This document shows, piece by piece, positions 44,924-55,455 of a DNA stretch of 64,000 nt. Within the stretch, counting starts at the first letter, position 1, and every line of letters begins with the position of its first letter. The position numbers and the translations under genes were made by a program. The stretch is from Hydractinia symbiolongicarpus (Eukaryota > Cnidaria > Hydrozoa > Anthoathecata > Hydractiniidae): contig NC_079887.1 in the NCBI RefSeq assembly GCF_029227915.1, positions 16,675,650 through 16,739,649 of the forward strand, given 5' to 3'. Under the pieces are notes generated by a model. The model saw only the letters and a list, made by a program, of their open reading frames with translations, ran no database searches and was not told where the DNA came from.

Positions 44924-45582
44924 TTATTCTATCAGAATGCACATTGTGATGTCAAAAAACGTGATGTTCTTCTCGTGATGATAGACGTCCGTTAGCATGA
45001 ACTCAAGACGATCCGTGGACCCCTTCAGTGGAAGGTAGGACTGTAAAAACTCCAGGTTAACATGTCTCCCCAGGTGTTTAACTCCTTGGTAAAAAGCAAG
45101 GCCAGAACCTTGGATTTTTTGCCAACCAAAAGACAGTCATCTTCATCTAATTGTGGACAAATAAGTCTCAATTTCTGATATATATCAGTTCTATATATGA
45201 CATCATAGTCCCCTTTTGTGTAATACGTTTTTGCGGGGTCATAGAGTAGGCCCAGGAGCTCTTGCAATTGCCTACCGATTACCACCGTATAACCGTCACC
45301 AACCCTGAGTCTACAGTAGGCATTTTTCAAAACAAACAGTTTGATTTTATCTTCCGCCTGGCTGTTGATGATAGCCGCGATATCCTTGATTTTGTACTAG
45401 CCATTCATAATCTCAATTCGAGTCTTACGTATCTACTTTACGTATAGTGATATCGTTGTTGCTATATAGGTTCAACCATCAAGGCCTAATAGATATCATT
45501 TTGAGGGCTATACGAGTGTTCTGTCCCAGGCAGTCTTTGAATATGGTAGGTTTATCCATGTCTGTAATATACAGTTGTTTCA
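44924..45582 (-). pseudogene. Virus-like structural protein, F54H12.2-like type
   Basis: Starts MKQLYITDMDKPTIFKDCLG at 45582. A stop and a frameshift near 45480-45380 follow, then 45330-45060 has the beta-rich segment GDGYTVVIGRQLQELLGLLY and ICPQLDEDDCLLVG. After another slip the end reads YLPLKGSTDRLEFMLTDVYH to TAA at 44924. The order of an xxLLGL segment, a central V/LVG strand and a PL...L.F.LTD ending resembles proteins annotated F54H12.2-like in Maverick-type elements, probably capsid-associated. The assignment is by pattern only. Confidence 0.45.
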
Positions 45583-45601
45583 TCTCCTTTTGTTTTAAGA
45601 A

Positions 45602-46657
45602 ATGAACATATACCAATACAACCATTCTGCAAAGTATAAAAGTAACAGGGGTGAATGGCCACTTGGTGTAACCAATTTGGAGCATCAGGACCTGTACGTG
45701 AGTACAGAGTCCCATATTTCTATGGTATTCCCCGAATTCACAAAAAAACGCCATAAAGGTCCCAACAACCTACCTTGATGACCCTGTTGATGTGAATTGG
45801 AAAGGGCAGGCGCTGGACTACTGGAACATTCAGGTCAATTTTGCCGCCCATTGTGCGACCACAGCATTAGGAATCTGTGCCAAAGACATGACGGGCTCGG
45901 TACCCCTCATCAACAGCATTTTTAAATTTCACGTGTACTATCATATGCGTCGTATTCTGGCAAGGATGAAGGTACCCATGCCCTTTGACGATGGGTTCTC
46001 ACAGTATAAAAACCCCTATTCCACATCCGGGTATGCACAGGTATACCGCGAATACGGTGCAGACCCCAATAGTCTGTACAAGATTAAGGCGGTAATGTCA
46101 TCGTTGACAAATGGTAAATGGTGGCCTCGGTTGATGGTGATTGGGCCAAGTGGATTACGCCTACAAGCCAAGGTCTGACGTCAGAGGGCCTGATGAAGCT
46201 GAGCGAGAGTGTTCGCGTCCACCTGGTCCTATTGCTTGGGTCTCAGGCAGGTGCCAAGGCATGTATCATCGGATCCAATGCGGACAATTACGCAGCAAGG
46301 CAAATTCTGGTATAGAAATTTGAAGCCATGGTTCAACGTCAGGAGAATGTAAGCCATGACATTACGGAGTTCCAGAAGGTATTGCAATATGCCAGGACGC
46401 CAGTGAATTTCGCCGTCATGCATCACGTGTACATGTTACCCTCCGATATGAATCTGCGTATAGGCAAAATTGTCGGGTATAACAATAATATTTTGATTGC
46501 CCCTGCAAGCGCCATTATTGGTATCCGACTTGATCTGAGTAACAAGCCGCTTATGAGGCATGCCACACCTCCTATACATACCATACCACCTACACCTCCA
46601 AAGCATGCCATCAGACATTTGACATCTGTCAAATCACCCCCTAGGCATACAACATGA
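45602..46657 (+). pseudogene. Conserved virus-like protein, about 345 aa (frameshifted)
   Basis: ATG at 45602 (MNIYQYNHSAKYKSNRGEWP). A frame change near 45760 leads to DVNWKGQALDYWNIQVNFAA, FHVYYHMRRILARMKVPMPF and GFSQYKNPYSTSGYAQVYRE. A second change near 46110 leads to LMKLSESVRVHLVLLLGSQA, and a third near 46315 to VLQYARTPVNFAVMHHVYML and PSDMNLRIGKIVGYNN. It ends in a Pro/His/Thr-rich tail at TGA 46655. It overlaps a minus ORF at 45602-45754. I recognise it as a companion of the other genes in this block, function unknown. Confidence 0.55.
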
Positions 46658-46779
46658 ATTTTCTCAATTTTTTACATGTCACGACCCATATACTTGAACA
46701 ACAACCACGAAACCAACATGAGGATACCAAGGCCTCATTAATCACCATAGCAGTAGGTATCATCCTAGCCTATATATGA
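46654..46779 (+). CDS. 41-aa single-pass membrane microprotein
   Basis: The ATG overlaps the TGA of the preceding gene (ATGA). The chain has a polar N-terminal half and a C-terminal hydrophobic segment, ASLITIAVGIILAYI. The four-base overlap is typical of compact viral or translationally coupled genes. Confidence 0.45.
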   Translation: MNFLNFLHVTTHILEQQPRNQHEDTKASLITIAVGIILAYI

Positions 46780-46798
46780 TTGAAATAAGCCTATTATT

Positions 46799-48045
46799 TC
46801 ACGTATAGCAAGACAGGCCAGCAGTTCCCGCGATGGTCATGTACATATGTTTTGCCGCATATTTCACGATGGTTGACGCTACCCTCAAAAAGAACGAGAC
46901 TACTGTACCGATAATTCTGGGTAAGGCAGTACCTGCCTTGCCCGCTAGATATTTAAGGAAGTTCCCGAGTCTTTCCAGTTGCTTCTCCAGGAACCTTTTT
47001 TCCTTACCACCTGCGGCACCTGCAGCACCTGCTGCTGCACCTCCCCTCCTGTAACGGAGAGTACAATAGCGCTTATCAACAGCCCAATAGCAGAGACTAT
47101 ACTAGCTATGGTTATCCCCTGTTCCCTAAAGAGTATACGAAGCTTCTCAATCAGAGTTGTGTTATCTCCAGCGATTTTTAAGAGCGTGTCCTTAATATGC
47201 CTCAGCTGGAGGTATATATGGGTGGATAGTATACCATGTGCTTCCCCTATAGCCTTCTTCTTATCATTCAGATCCTTAATCTCTTTCTTCGCCTTTTCTA
47301 TCTCCTTCTCAAGGAGAGACTACTGTCCTTCGTCTGCCCGACCTTCTGCTTCCCAAGTTTTTTCACCCTACTCTCTGCCTTGTTAATCTCGCTGTCGTAT
47401 AGGATCATCTTATTTTTCAGGATTTTTAAGTTACCCCTTAGCGTCTGACGCTCGAGGTCAAGTCCCTTTCTTTCACGTGAGGTGATGCCACCTTCATCGG
47501 GCCCGACAAACGAAGTGTTTTGTATGAGACTTTCTGTGCCATCTACAAATTCATCCATCTTCTCCAATGAGTCCATCTCAATGTTCGGCCTCCTCCTCTA
47601 TTTTATTATACCTTTTCAGGAGGTTCTGGGCCTCTGTCCTACTGCCTTTGTTGGGTGTCTGATAGTCATCAAAGGCTATCGCTTTCATGCATGTAGTATC
47701 TAGCCTACTCTGGAGCTGTTTTATAGTTGGAAAATTACCGTCCTGCAACGTCAGTACTAGTTCCGATAGTGATCCCTTCCCCGGCACAGCTTTCTTTATT
47801 ATAAGCTGGCCATCCTTTCTCATTCGAAACCTATCGTAATGTATCGCATTGGGCGTCATACCCAGCCCGTCTCTAAGATTCGTGTACAGGCTATCAACCT
47901 TTGATTTAAATAGCACAGTATCTTGCGACTCCGTGCCCAACCACAATCGCCTACGCGCACCTCCCTGCTGCTGACCCGGCGTTGAAGACCAGAATTCCAA
48001 GTTCTGCAAATGAGTCTTTAATAATGGGGTCATTATTGATATCAT
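46799..48045 (-). pseudogene. Virus-like coiled-coil/membrane protein, about 400 aa
   Basis: 48045-47578 encodes an N-terminal domain (RMRKDGQLIIKKAVPGKGSL, TCMKAIAFDDYQTPNKGSR). 47576-47298 gives a coiled coil (LDLERQTLRGNLKILKNKMI). Further left the frame changes and shows FREQGITIASIVSAIGLLIS (membrane segment), a Gly/Gln/Val-rich linker, then AGTALPRIIGTVVSFFLRVA and a last hydrophobic stretch. This order (globular, coiled coil, membrane, basic linker, membrane) fits a virion membrane or penetration-type protein, but the role is inferred. Several frameshifts are present. Confidence 0.5.
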
Positions 48046-48371
48046 TTTTCAGGGCCTCAACGCTATCCAAATTTACAAAACTGTTAACTAGATTGGCATA
48101 TAGGGAGACAGCATGGGTAGCCAGCGCCCTTGACGTCTACTCCCCTTTTTCTTGAAGCTCACGTTGTACGTACTCGGTATGTACCTTTTCTACCACTTCA
48201 TCAGGGGCCTTGTCAATGAACCCTTCTGTACATTTCCTGGGTAGGAGATGTCCTTTGCCTTTACACAGGGCTTCTTTCAAAGCCTGGCGTTGATCCGCGG
48301 GCTTTTCGATATTTCAAAAGATTCCGCAGAGGCAGTGTCAAATACTTGTGCAATATCGGACGACATCTTCT
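47990..48371 (-). pseudogene. Virus-like protein upstream of the coiled-coil gene
   Basis: Starts MSSDIAQVFDTASAESFEIS at 48371. After a frame change it reads QRQALKEALCKGKGHLLPRK and DKAPDEVVEKVHTEYVQREL, then an in-frame stop, ATHAVSLYANLVNSFVNLDS and DPIIKDSFAELGILVF, running into the start of the next gene. Mostly helical; function unknown. Confidence 0.45.
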
Positions 48372-48453
48372 TTATTGTATGTTTAAATTCTAGATAGAAT
48401 AGTAGTATTATCACATAGGGTAGAATTACCGCAATATACAAACACACTTCCAT

Positions 48454-48960
48454 TTATTCCTTTGCAGACAATAGGCGGTAATGGCCTCTGGTAAGCGTTG
48501 TAATCTGGTCCGGTTGTACGATCCGCTTGTCATCTGCCCTGTTGAGTGCCAACTTGTTCACCTCTTGGGTATATACCTTATTGCCCTTGTTTTGAAAAGC
48601 ACTTGGCTCCGGTGGATGTCAACGCCCTCTTCCAGACATCGCTGGTAATCATCGAAAGTGATGGATTTTTTAGTGACGCCCCTCATCACGCCTTTGGCTT
48701 TTCGATCAACGCCCTCTTTTGTGAGGCTCTTGTACGCATAAAGATTTGCTCTTAGGGTGACGAACTCGGTCATGATTTTGCCACCCAGCTCATCCTTAAT
48801 CAACCTTCTTGTTTTTCCCTATAGGAAGGGGCCTTCCATCATCAGGATTATAGGCACTTGTGTCAAAGCGTGCCTCAACGTCGTTAGCGATATCCTTGTA
48901 ACAGTCTTCCGTTCGTATATGATACACAAAGGAGCTTGCTACCTTCCTAAACATTAAGTA
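48454..48960 (-). pseudogene. Family B DNA polymerase, C-terminal fragment (Polinton/adintovirus-like)
   Basis: From 48960 leftward: FVYHIRTEDCYKDIANDVEA, FDTSAYNPDDG, then (new frame, 48803) IKDELGGKIMTEFVTLRANL and KAKGVMRGVTKKSITFDDYQ. After one more slip YTQEVNKLALNRADDKR follows, ending GHYRLLSAKE at TAA 48454. This is the segment after the catalytic palm motif in the protein-primed type B polymerases of Maverick-like elements. All catalytic motifs upstream are absent: the block ends about where the DTDS motif would be. Two frameshifts confirm decay. Confidence 0.6.
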
Positions 48961-49370
48961 ACTGTTTTTAGTTGTAGAGATGTAAAATTGTTAAGTAGGA
49001 AATTTGTTTATTACACACCTCCCATCAATTGCATTCAGGTATTATTACCTGGCATAACAGAACTTGGACGAATATAGAGTAGATTATCTTAACAGATGGG
49101 AAAACTACATAAAAATGGATGATTTCAACGATGATGCGAAAAATACATATATTTTATCTTTTTTTTGTATATATGTTTATGAAAGTCTCTTGTTGTGTCA
49201 AAATCATGTTTTTGATGAAATCTTACAATAGACCAGCCAAAATTAAGAAACTTGTTGAAAAGCTTTTTGGAGCCAAAAGAACTCAGAATTTAAGAAACTT
49301 TTACTAGTTGGTTTCTTGCAAAAAACGTGTATAGCGTGAAATGAAGAAAAATATTTTTTCGTGTACTTAC
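48961..49370. other. Spacer between the virus-like block and the VWA gene
   Basis: No motif-bearing ORF. The plus frame at 49119-49307 is hydrophobic and then basic but resembles nothing known. No target duplication for the virus-like element is evident. Confidence 0.4.
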
Positions 49371-49485
49371 TTTGATAACTCTTTTCGTAGACGATAACAG
49401 TTTGTAAGTTTTCCGTGGACACACTCACTAACTCTATCGCATTCGTCCCGAACAGTACCTGTACCGGAACATTCCATATAAGATT
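49371..49485 (-). CDS. VWA gene, downstream cysteine-rich exon
   Basis: Acceptor TTCTTCAG and donor GTAAGT on the minus strand bound 115 nt. One frame reads YMECSGTGTVRDECDRVSEC, then VHGKLTNCYRLRKELS (five Cys). Simple joining to the exon at 49558-49782 gives a different frame (NVPVQVLFGTNAIELV). The Cys frame ends in a CxRxRKE-like motif that recalls the start of tyrosinase-type domains, which is speculative. The next exon was not found. Confidence 0.4.
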
Positions 49486-49557
49486 CTGAAGAAAATAGAT
49501 AAAATTTTAGAAGTCCACGAAACTACAAAAGAAAATTTATTGGGACTGCGACTTACT

Positions 49558-49782
49558 TTTAAATTCAAATGTATTTACAACTGCTTTCACATCATTGTTT
49601 TTTCTTACAAAAAATAAATGTTTTGATTTAAGCGATGTGACCAAATATTCCACTTTATCGGAAGGTTGACCATAGACAACTGACGACGTAATGACGTACC
49701 GCGTGGATATGTTGCAAAGCGTTTCCGTGTTTTCAACGTCGCTTTCACTAAGCTCTTTAATGTTGCTGGTAAGATAGATTCG
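49558..49782 (-). CDS. VWA gene, exon with C-terminal half of a VWA-like domain
   Basis: 75 uninterrupted codons between a CACAG acceptor and a GTAAGT donor. The translation (IKELSESDVENTETLCNIST, SDKVEYLVTSLKS, LFFVRKNNDVKAVVNTFEF) alternates strands and helices as the end of a VWA domain does. The phase relative to the exon at 50151 implies an unseen exon in between. Confidence 0.5.
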
Positions 49783-50150
49783 CTGTGTTGAAGAGAATTA
49801 ATTTATAATTCACACTAATAAATTAGAAATATACTAAATGACCAGTTAATTAGCATATATTAACATGAATTATTTGATTATAGTCATTTCAACGGGTAAA
49901 TATTTATGTTGAAAAAAATGTGGAATTTATCGAGGTGGTGGGTGTTCGCTTATGATTGAGCATGAATAAGAAATTTTTACAAAAACTCTAACCGTAGATG
50001 AAAAAATTGCCATCGTTATCAGCTTTCATAACATGGTATAATTCTTGTTAACCTCGCTTCTCCTGGTCTTATTATTTTAGATGTCTCAGTAGGTAAGAAA
50101 AAGAGAGTTTGAGTGCCTGCAATTTTTTAATAAGCATAGGAGATACTTAC

Positions 50151-50330
50151 TTCAACCTGTTTACAGCTTTTACCACACATTCTCTGTTGACGAAACTTTT
50201 GAAATGAAAATTTAATGTAACTTCGTCCGATATGGTGAACAATGAGACACGTGTTGTTGATGGAGATATACTGAAGTAATCGAGCAAAGATGTAATGACC
50301 TGTTTTGAAAGTCGAAGAAAATCCGGATGT
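50151..50330 (-). CDS. VWA gene, exon with N-terminal half of a VWA domain
   Basis: The translation has FLRLSKQVITSLLDYFSISP, then STTRVSLFTISDEVTLNFHF and NRECVVKAVNRL, matching helix 1, strand 2 and helix 2 of a VWA domain. FDVVFVVD, the usual strand 1 with the first MIDAS Asp, is encoded just upstream (50331-50360) in another frame, so either the splice site lies further up or a frameshift is present. VWA domains bind ligands in extracellular or matrix proteins. The full gene structure is unresolved. Confidence 0.55.
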
Positions 50331-50454
50331 CTACTACGAATACTACATCAAAACTAGGTGGTCTTGAGGACAAGGCTAAAACATAAATAGGTATCAATTG
50401 ATATTCTGTATTTATCATCTACTGGCAGTTACCTTGTGGAAAATGCTAAGGATT

Positions 50455-50785
50455 TGCCCGTCGTACATACTTTGGCCGTCGTGCAAACTTTGGCCGTCGT
50501 ACATACTTTCCCCGTCGTGCAAACTTTCCCCGTCGTACATACTTTGCCCGTCGTGCAAACTTTCCCCGTCGTACATACTTTGGCCGTCGTACACACTTTC
50601 CCCGTCGTACACACTTTGGCCGTCGTACACACTTTCCCCGTCGTGCAAACTTTCCCCGTCGTACATACTTTGCCCGTCGTACACACTTTGGCCGTCGTAC
50701 ACACTTTCCCCGTCGTGCAAACTTTCCCCGTCGTACATACTTTGGCCGTCGTACATACTTTTCCTGTCATACATACTTTGGCCAT
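50455..50785. repeat. 18-bp minisatellite, about 18 units
   Basis: Units of the form GTCGTACATACTTTGGCC, with C/G/A variants at fixed sites (GCAAAC, ACACAC; CCCC, GGCC). Because 18 is a multiple of three, long ORFs run through it on both strands; these are not genes. Confidence 0.9.
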
Positions 50786-50975
50786 CAGAAGTTTGTCTCA
50801 TTCGTTGCAAATCTACATATTTCTGACATCGTTATTTCGTGAATCTGTAGCACAAAGTATCAAATTGACAGCCATTTTGAATACAATACGGGTATTAATA
50901 TCAGAGACACATAAAGCTACCAATAAACAGCAAAGCCATTACCAGGACGCACTATATGAAAGAATAGCCGGATAA

Positions 50976-51340
50976 ACGCGATAAGATTTTAATGAATAGA
51001 GAAACACAAGTAAGTATGACCGCACTGTTTCTAGAATTTGCCGGAGTTTTCAAAATGAAAGACTAGAATTGTAAGATCAACAAGTTATCGAAGTATAGGT
51101 ACGTATAGGTTCCGCAACTATATACCATCTAAAAACATCAAGGATCACAAAAACATGGTTTTTTTTTTTTTTTCAATCCATTAGGTTGACACCAAACCAC
51201 GCGCAAATATGAATAATGCAATATCAACAGGAGGACATTGTTAATAACCTTGATTACTACAAAAAGCACGAGGTAAGTATATCGTTAAAATAAACGAGGC
51301 AAATTATTTATCTGTAATTAGATGAAGATGTTAATAGACC
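50976..51340. other. Spacer, nothing recognised
   Basis: Contains a T run at about 51160-51173 and no ORF of note. Confidence 0.5.
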
Positions 51341-51418
51341 TACTTCAATATCGTCTTTTCATGATCAGCCGTGGTGGCGAAAAATCAAAACATTGCATGA
51401 AAACGAGGTTAGTTTAGA
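51341..51418 (+). repeat. Displaced outer terminal repeat (left)
   Basis: It shares AATAGACCTA, TTCAATATC, CAGCCG and GAAAACGAGGTTAGTTTA, in the same order, with the reverse complement of 56886-56980. I interpret it as the outer part of the left end of the ISL2EU-like element, separated from the inner part (54262) by about 2.8 kb of inserted DNA. Confidence 0.45.
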
Positions 51419-52853
51419 TAAAGTTCAGGATGCCAAGTTGTTTACTAGCTCTTCTGACCTTAGTTATCAACAAATGTTGGTTATATAATTTTCAACTGCC
51501 ATATTGAAAGGATCGTAGTGGATGCAAGTATATTGAGGGTATTAGTAGTGGTAGTGTGACAAAAATTATGAATATTTATTGATATTAAGTGTGTATTTAT
51601 GGCAACTTTAATGTTGGCTAGCTAGCTAAGCTATAGAGCTAGCTAGCCAACAACCGTCTTGTTTTTTACTCCTACAAAAAGTTTATATTCTATACTGTAA
51701 GTTAAAAAATGTTTACCTAGTTTACTAAAACTTCATATAACTTATATAATTATAATTTATATATGTCATAATTATATAGGTTATAATTATTTTCCTAAAA
51801 AAGTTACCCAGCTTTTCATAGCCAGATATTATAGGTTGGATGGTATAGCTAGCATGTACTGAGGGATGATGTGCTGCCCAGCTATGTATCGTTATTATTG
51901 TCACACTCTCTTGCTAATATGCTTTAACCTTTCCATTTAGTATACATTTATAATAAACATATTTTGGCTCAACACAGTGTACTCAGTAATCACAAATTGT
52001 TTATTGCTTTGGGTTGTCTGTTCAGATTCATATTAAGTTCAAGAAATGATAAAATTTACAATACTAATCACAAATTGTTTATTTTTTCGGTTCTGGCATA
52101 AACCAATATTTTTCAGAAGGTGAAGAAACAACTGAAAATGCTGCTGTTCTTACGAAAATGTTTTTATCACAAGTCACACATTTACATAAGTAAAAATATT
52201 TAGTAGGTGTAAATAGATTCAAAGTTCTTAAAATTGTTCTTATTCTCTTTGGAATTAACTTGACAGTAAGATTAGGCCTTTATCAACTATTTTGAAAATG
52301 ACAGTGTTAAACTTGTAAGGTTATGTTGTTTGGGTTATCCTCAAAAAATAAAACAAGGCCATTTATTAGTTGTAAGGTCGTCTGTATATATATTTAAAAC
52401 TTTCTTAACTTTCTTAGGCCATCTGTTATAAGTTATTGTAGTAAATCGATCGAGTATTAAACATATCTAAGGGAGTGCTGCCCAGCTTAACTGGCTAAAC
52501 GTTATTGCATTAAAACAACATGTGACTTGAAACAAGTCGTGAGCGGTTTGTTCATCTACAATTCTATAGTTCACACAGCCTTACTGAAGCAGAAAAATTA
52601 CTTCTAAGTAAAGGTTTGAATTTTTCAATTCTACCAAAGACGTTGAATTATGCAGCTTCGCTCACACCATTCGAACTATCTACAATTCTATTAGCTTTTA
52701 AAGAAATCATCTCCCCCCCCCCCCTCCCAAAAAATGCCTATTGATTATCATTTCATTAAAATACATAGTTTTCTGTATAAAAAATATATTCCCCTCTTAC
52801 AGTAGCTTAAATTCGGAAACTCCACAAGTATAATACAGAAAAGTTTTTATGTT

Positions 52854-53220
52854 AATACACCTTTCCCGAGACCATGAGTCATACTTTTTTTAAACTCGTA
52901 AAATATGAATCCCATATTTGAATTCAGCATAGTTTGTTTAATTTATGTGTAAAAGTTTAACTTGATACGCCAACTGAAAGTGCTATTTTGAGGAGATATA
53001 TATCACAGTTAAAGTCTTCTTAATGCTCAAGTTACCATGTCCCGCCTCGTTTTCAAAAAGAGGTTGGACATGCCACAAATCTTTAAATTAGAATAGCAGG
53101 TTGTTTACTTGCTGCATTGTTTCGAAATTTTCTTTGTTTATGACATTTTGGATAAGGAATTCAAATCTGTTGTCCGTTTTTCATAAAACTCAAAAGAATA
53201 AGTCTCGGGAAAGGTGTATT
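52854..53220. mobile_element. MITE-like element with 19-bp terminal inverted repeats
   Basis: AATACACCTTTCCCGAGAC at 52854-52872 is exactly inverted at 53202-53220. The interior of about 330 bp is non-coding. The target duplication is not obvious. Confidence 0.6.
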
Positions 53221-53682
53221 CTATCAGATTTGTCTAAGAAGAGCACCCTTTAAAAAAATATTTTCACATAAGTTATTGATCTTTGCTTTTACGTACAAAT
53301 AAATTACAATACCCATAGTTATACCTGATGTGGAATAACAATCTGGCAATACTTATAAATATAATATTTTTGACAATAATACTACTACAGGCCATAATTT
53401 TTAAATAATCAAGACTCAAGGATACTTATGAGTATTACCTTGGGTGATTGCATTGCTCTTATTACATTTTGTTGAATATATAACATGATGAAGACCAATA
53501 TTCAGTCTAATACCACCAACCCAACATGCTTAGGATAGCCGCCAAGTCGTAATGTTATTTACCGATGTTTTAAAAAATAAAAGATATCAAATAACAAAGA
53601 ATAAAGTGTATATATATGTCAACAACATTGGCTAAAGCTCCAACTAGCTAACTAGTAGTAGCCAATGCTAGTGCTAGTGTAG

Positions 53683-54068
53683 CAGTTCAGGAGTTGAGTC
53701 TAAAAGAGAAACCACTACCCATTTGGGAAACCGTTACCCTAAATAGGCCAGAAGTACGGCAATGGTTAGGGAAACCACCAAAATAACAAGAAATCTGTGC
53801 ACGAGCTGGTTAAGAAGCGCACTAAAAATTTTTAGCCAATAGAAAAGGGAATATTTTCCCGCAAATTTTTACCGAAGGAAAAAAAACTATCGTAGCCCCT
53901 TTCCGCAATTCCGTAAAATGGTTCTGAGAATGGGTAACGGTTTCCCAAAAGGGAAACCCAAATTAAAATCAAAAAAGTTAGTTTAGGAAACCATTTCCCT
54001 ATATGACATGGGAATTTCCCTATAAAACATGGGAAACCGTTTTCCTTTTAGTGTCATCTCCCGAACTG
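53683..54068. mobile_element. 386-bp MITE with TGTAG target duplication
   Basis: CAGTTCAGGAGTTGA at the left and the inverted CAGTTCGGGAGATGA at the right, extended by CTAAAAG. TGTAG flanks both ends (53678-53682 and 54069-54073). The interior is rich in GGGAAACCGTTACCC palindromes. No ORF. Confidence 0.7.
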
Positions 54069-54334
54069 TGTAGCTAAATATAAAATTCAAACCAGTCAGC
54101 TAAACACTAGAAAAAATATAAACCAGCAATTTTAATAAGCCCAATAGGTATAAAATAAGTGCCACGTTCTATTTTTTTTTTTTTTTTACCAAAAGTTCAT
54201 AATTTGCCCATTTGACAAGTTAATTTGAGAAATAATAAAGGTAAACAAACTATATGTGCATCACTTCGCTGACAAATACGGCTTTCTCTAATTCAAAGAT
54301 GTCATCGTAATCTCGGTTTCAAAATAAGGCCCGT

Positions 54335-55455
54335 ATGGACAGAATTGTAAACAAGATGGCGGCAAGCGAGGTGGATTTGCAAACTCTGCAAGTTATTAAG
54401 AAGCTTGACAAAATTAGAAATATTTCTGAGACCCCTATGAATCAAAATATTCATAAATTGTTGTTACAAAACATAAATTTTGATGTTGAAGTAAAATTGA
54501 ACGCCGAAGAAGAATTATCTTGGGGTAAATCCCTGGATTTTTTGCCATTATTTAATAGACGAGAAATTGTCAGCAAATGTGGTGAATTAAAGAAATTACA
54601 CATAAAAAAGATATTAGAAAGAGGGCTCAAATTTAAGGAGGAAAGATACATTTCTTCGGAATGTTTATTTAAAGCTTGGACATTAAAATATTTTTTAGCT
54701 AAGGTTCATTGTCGGCCTAGTATGAAAAAAGTGCATAGAGTTGTGGAAGTAAAATTAAATCAACGAAATGGTGAGGTGGAACATGCAAAATGCAACTGTC
54801 TAGCAGGCATGAGTGGCTACTGCAATCATGTCATGGCTCTATTGCTAGAATTAGCTGAATGTTCCCCAATAATTCAAAACGAGTTCCAACAGAAAAAACC
54901 TGCACTGGTGTTTTAAGGAAATTGGGTGTTCCAGGAAATAAAGAGACAGTTAAATACCCAGTTATGAAAACTGTTCTCCATAACAGTGTTATAAAAAAAG
55001 GTATATCACCTACAATTTATGAAGCTAGACTAAGTTACAATGCTTTAAACAACATACACGCTATCAAAAAGCTACAAGCTGATCTACAAGAACTCAACAA
55101 AAATATTGAATATGCACATGTGATACTACCTACATTTAATTCTGAAGTGACAAGATTTGGTGTGCAATTTGTAGGTTCTCCACTTTCATATCATTTTGCC
55201 TGCCTGTTGAAAGGGATTTCATTGTACTTGCAAAAATTCCAGAAAAAGCTGACACATCAACAGTCTCAAATCTTCCTGCTAAAATTTTGGAAGGAATAAC
55301 AGATTCCAGAAATTATTCAGATAATGAGTTAAAATTCTTAGAAAAAATCACTTTGACCCAAGAAGAAAGTATAAAATTGCATAGCCAAACAGTTGATGAT
55401 GTGAATGTCAATGAAAACCCTAGTCTCAAACATGTTAAGAAAATAAACAGTTGAT
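54335..55455 (+). pseudogene. SWIM zinc-finger protein of the ISL2EU-like element
   Basis: ATG at 54335 (MDRIVNKMAASEVD). The frame is open for 193 aa and includes a SWIM site, KCNCLAGMSGYCNHVMALLL (CxCx(n)CxH). A frame change near 54900 leads to TCTGVLRKLGVPGNKETVKY and YEARLSYNALNNIHAIKKLQ. Another near 55205 leads to ERDFIVLAKIPEKADTSTVS and ITLTQEESIKLHSQTVDD, the region that normally precedes a YqaJ/lambda-exonuclease-type domain. That domain is absent. The SWIM motif binds zinc and DNA or protein; the exact role in transposition is unknown. Confidence 0.7.

Larger units (their letters stand above)
42490..48960. mobile_element. Virus-like integrated element, truncated (Maverick/Polinton- or adintovirus-like)
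   Basis: A 6.5-kb run of unspliced, closely spaced, partly overlapping ORFs on both strands, unlike the intron-rich host genes beside it. It holds DUF4116-type repeats, small membrane proteins, several proteins of types I associate with virus-like elements in cnidarian genomes and, at the right edge, the end of a family B DNA polymerase. Frameshifts and in-frame stops affect most genes. The polymerase is cut at about 48960, so the rest of the element is absent. No terminal repeats, integrase or major capsid gene were identified. The class is inference from gene types. Confidence 0.6.
51419..54261. other. Non-coding stretch with MITEs
   Basis: No conserved ORF. TAGC-rich low complexity occurs at 51616-51650 and 53620-53680, with a C run at 52712-52723. 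Two small inverted-repeat elements lie inside (52854-53220 and 53683-54068). Confidence 0.5.

Noticed and set aside
46833-47386. Plus-strand ORFs with hydrophobic and Ser-rich translations
   Set aside because: They are antisense to the minus-strand coiled-coil/membrane gene, whose frames carry the recognisable order of segments.
50415-50975. Long ORFs of 118-179 aa on both strands
   Set aside because: They are produced by an 18-bp tandem repeat whose period is a multiple of three.
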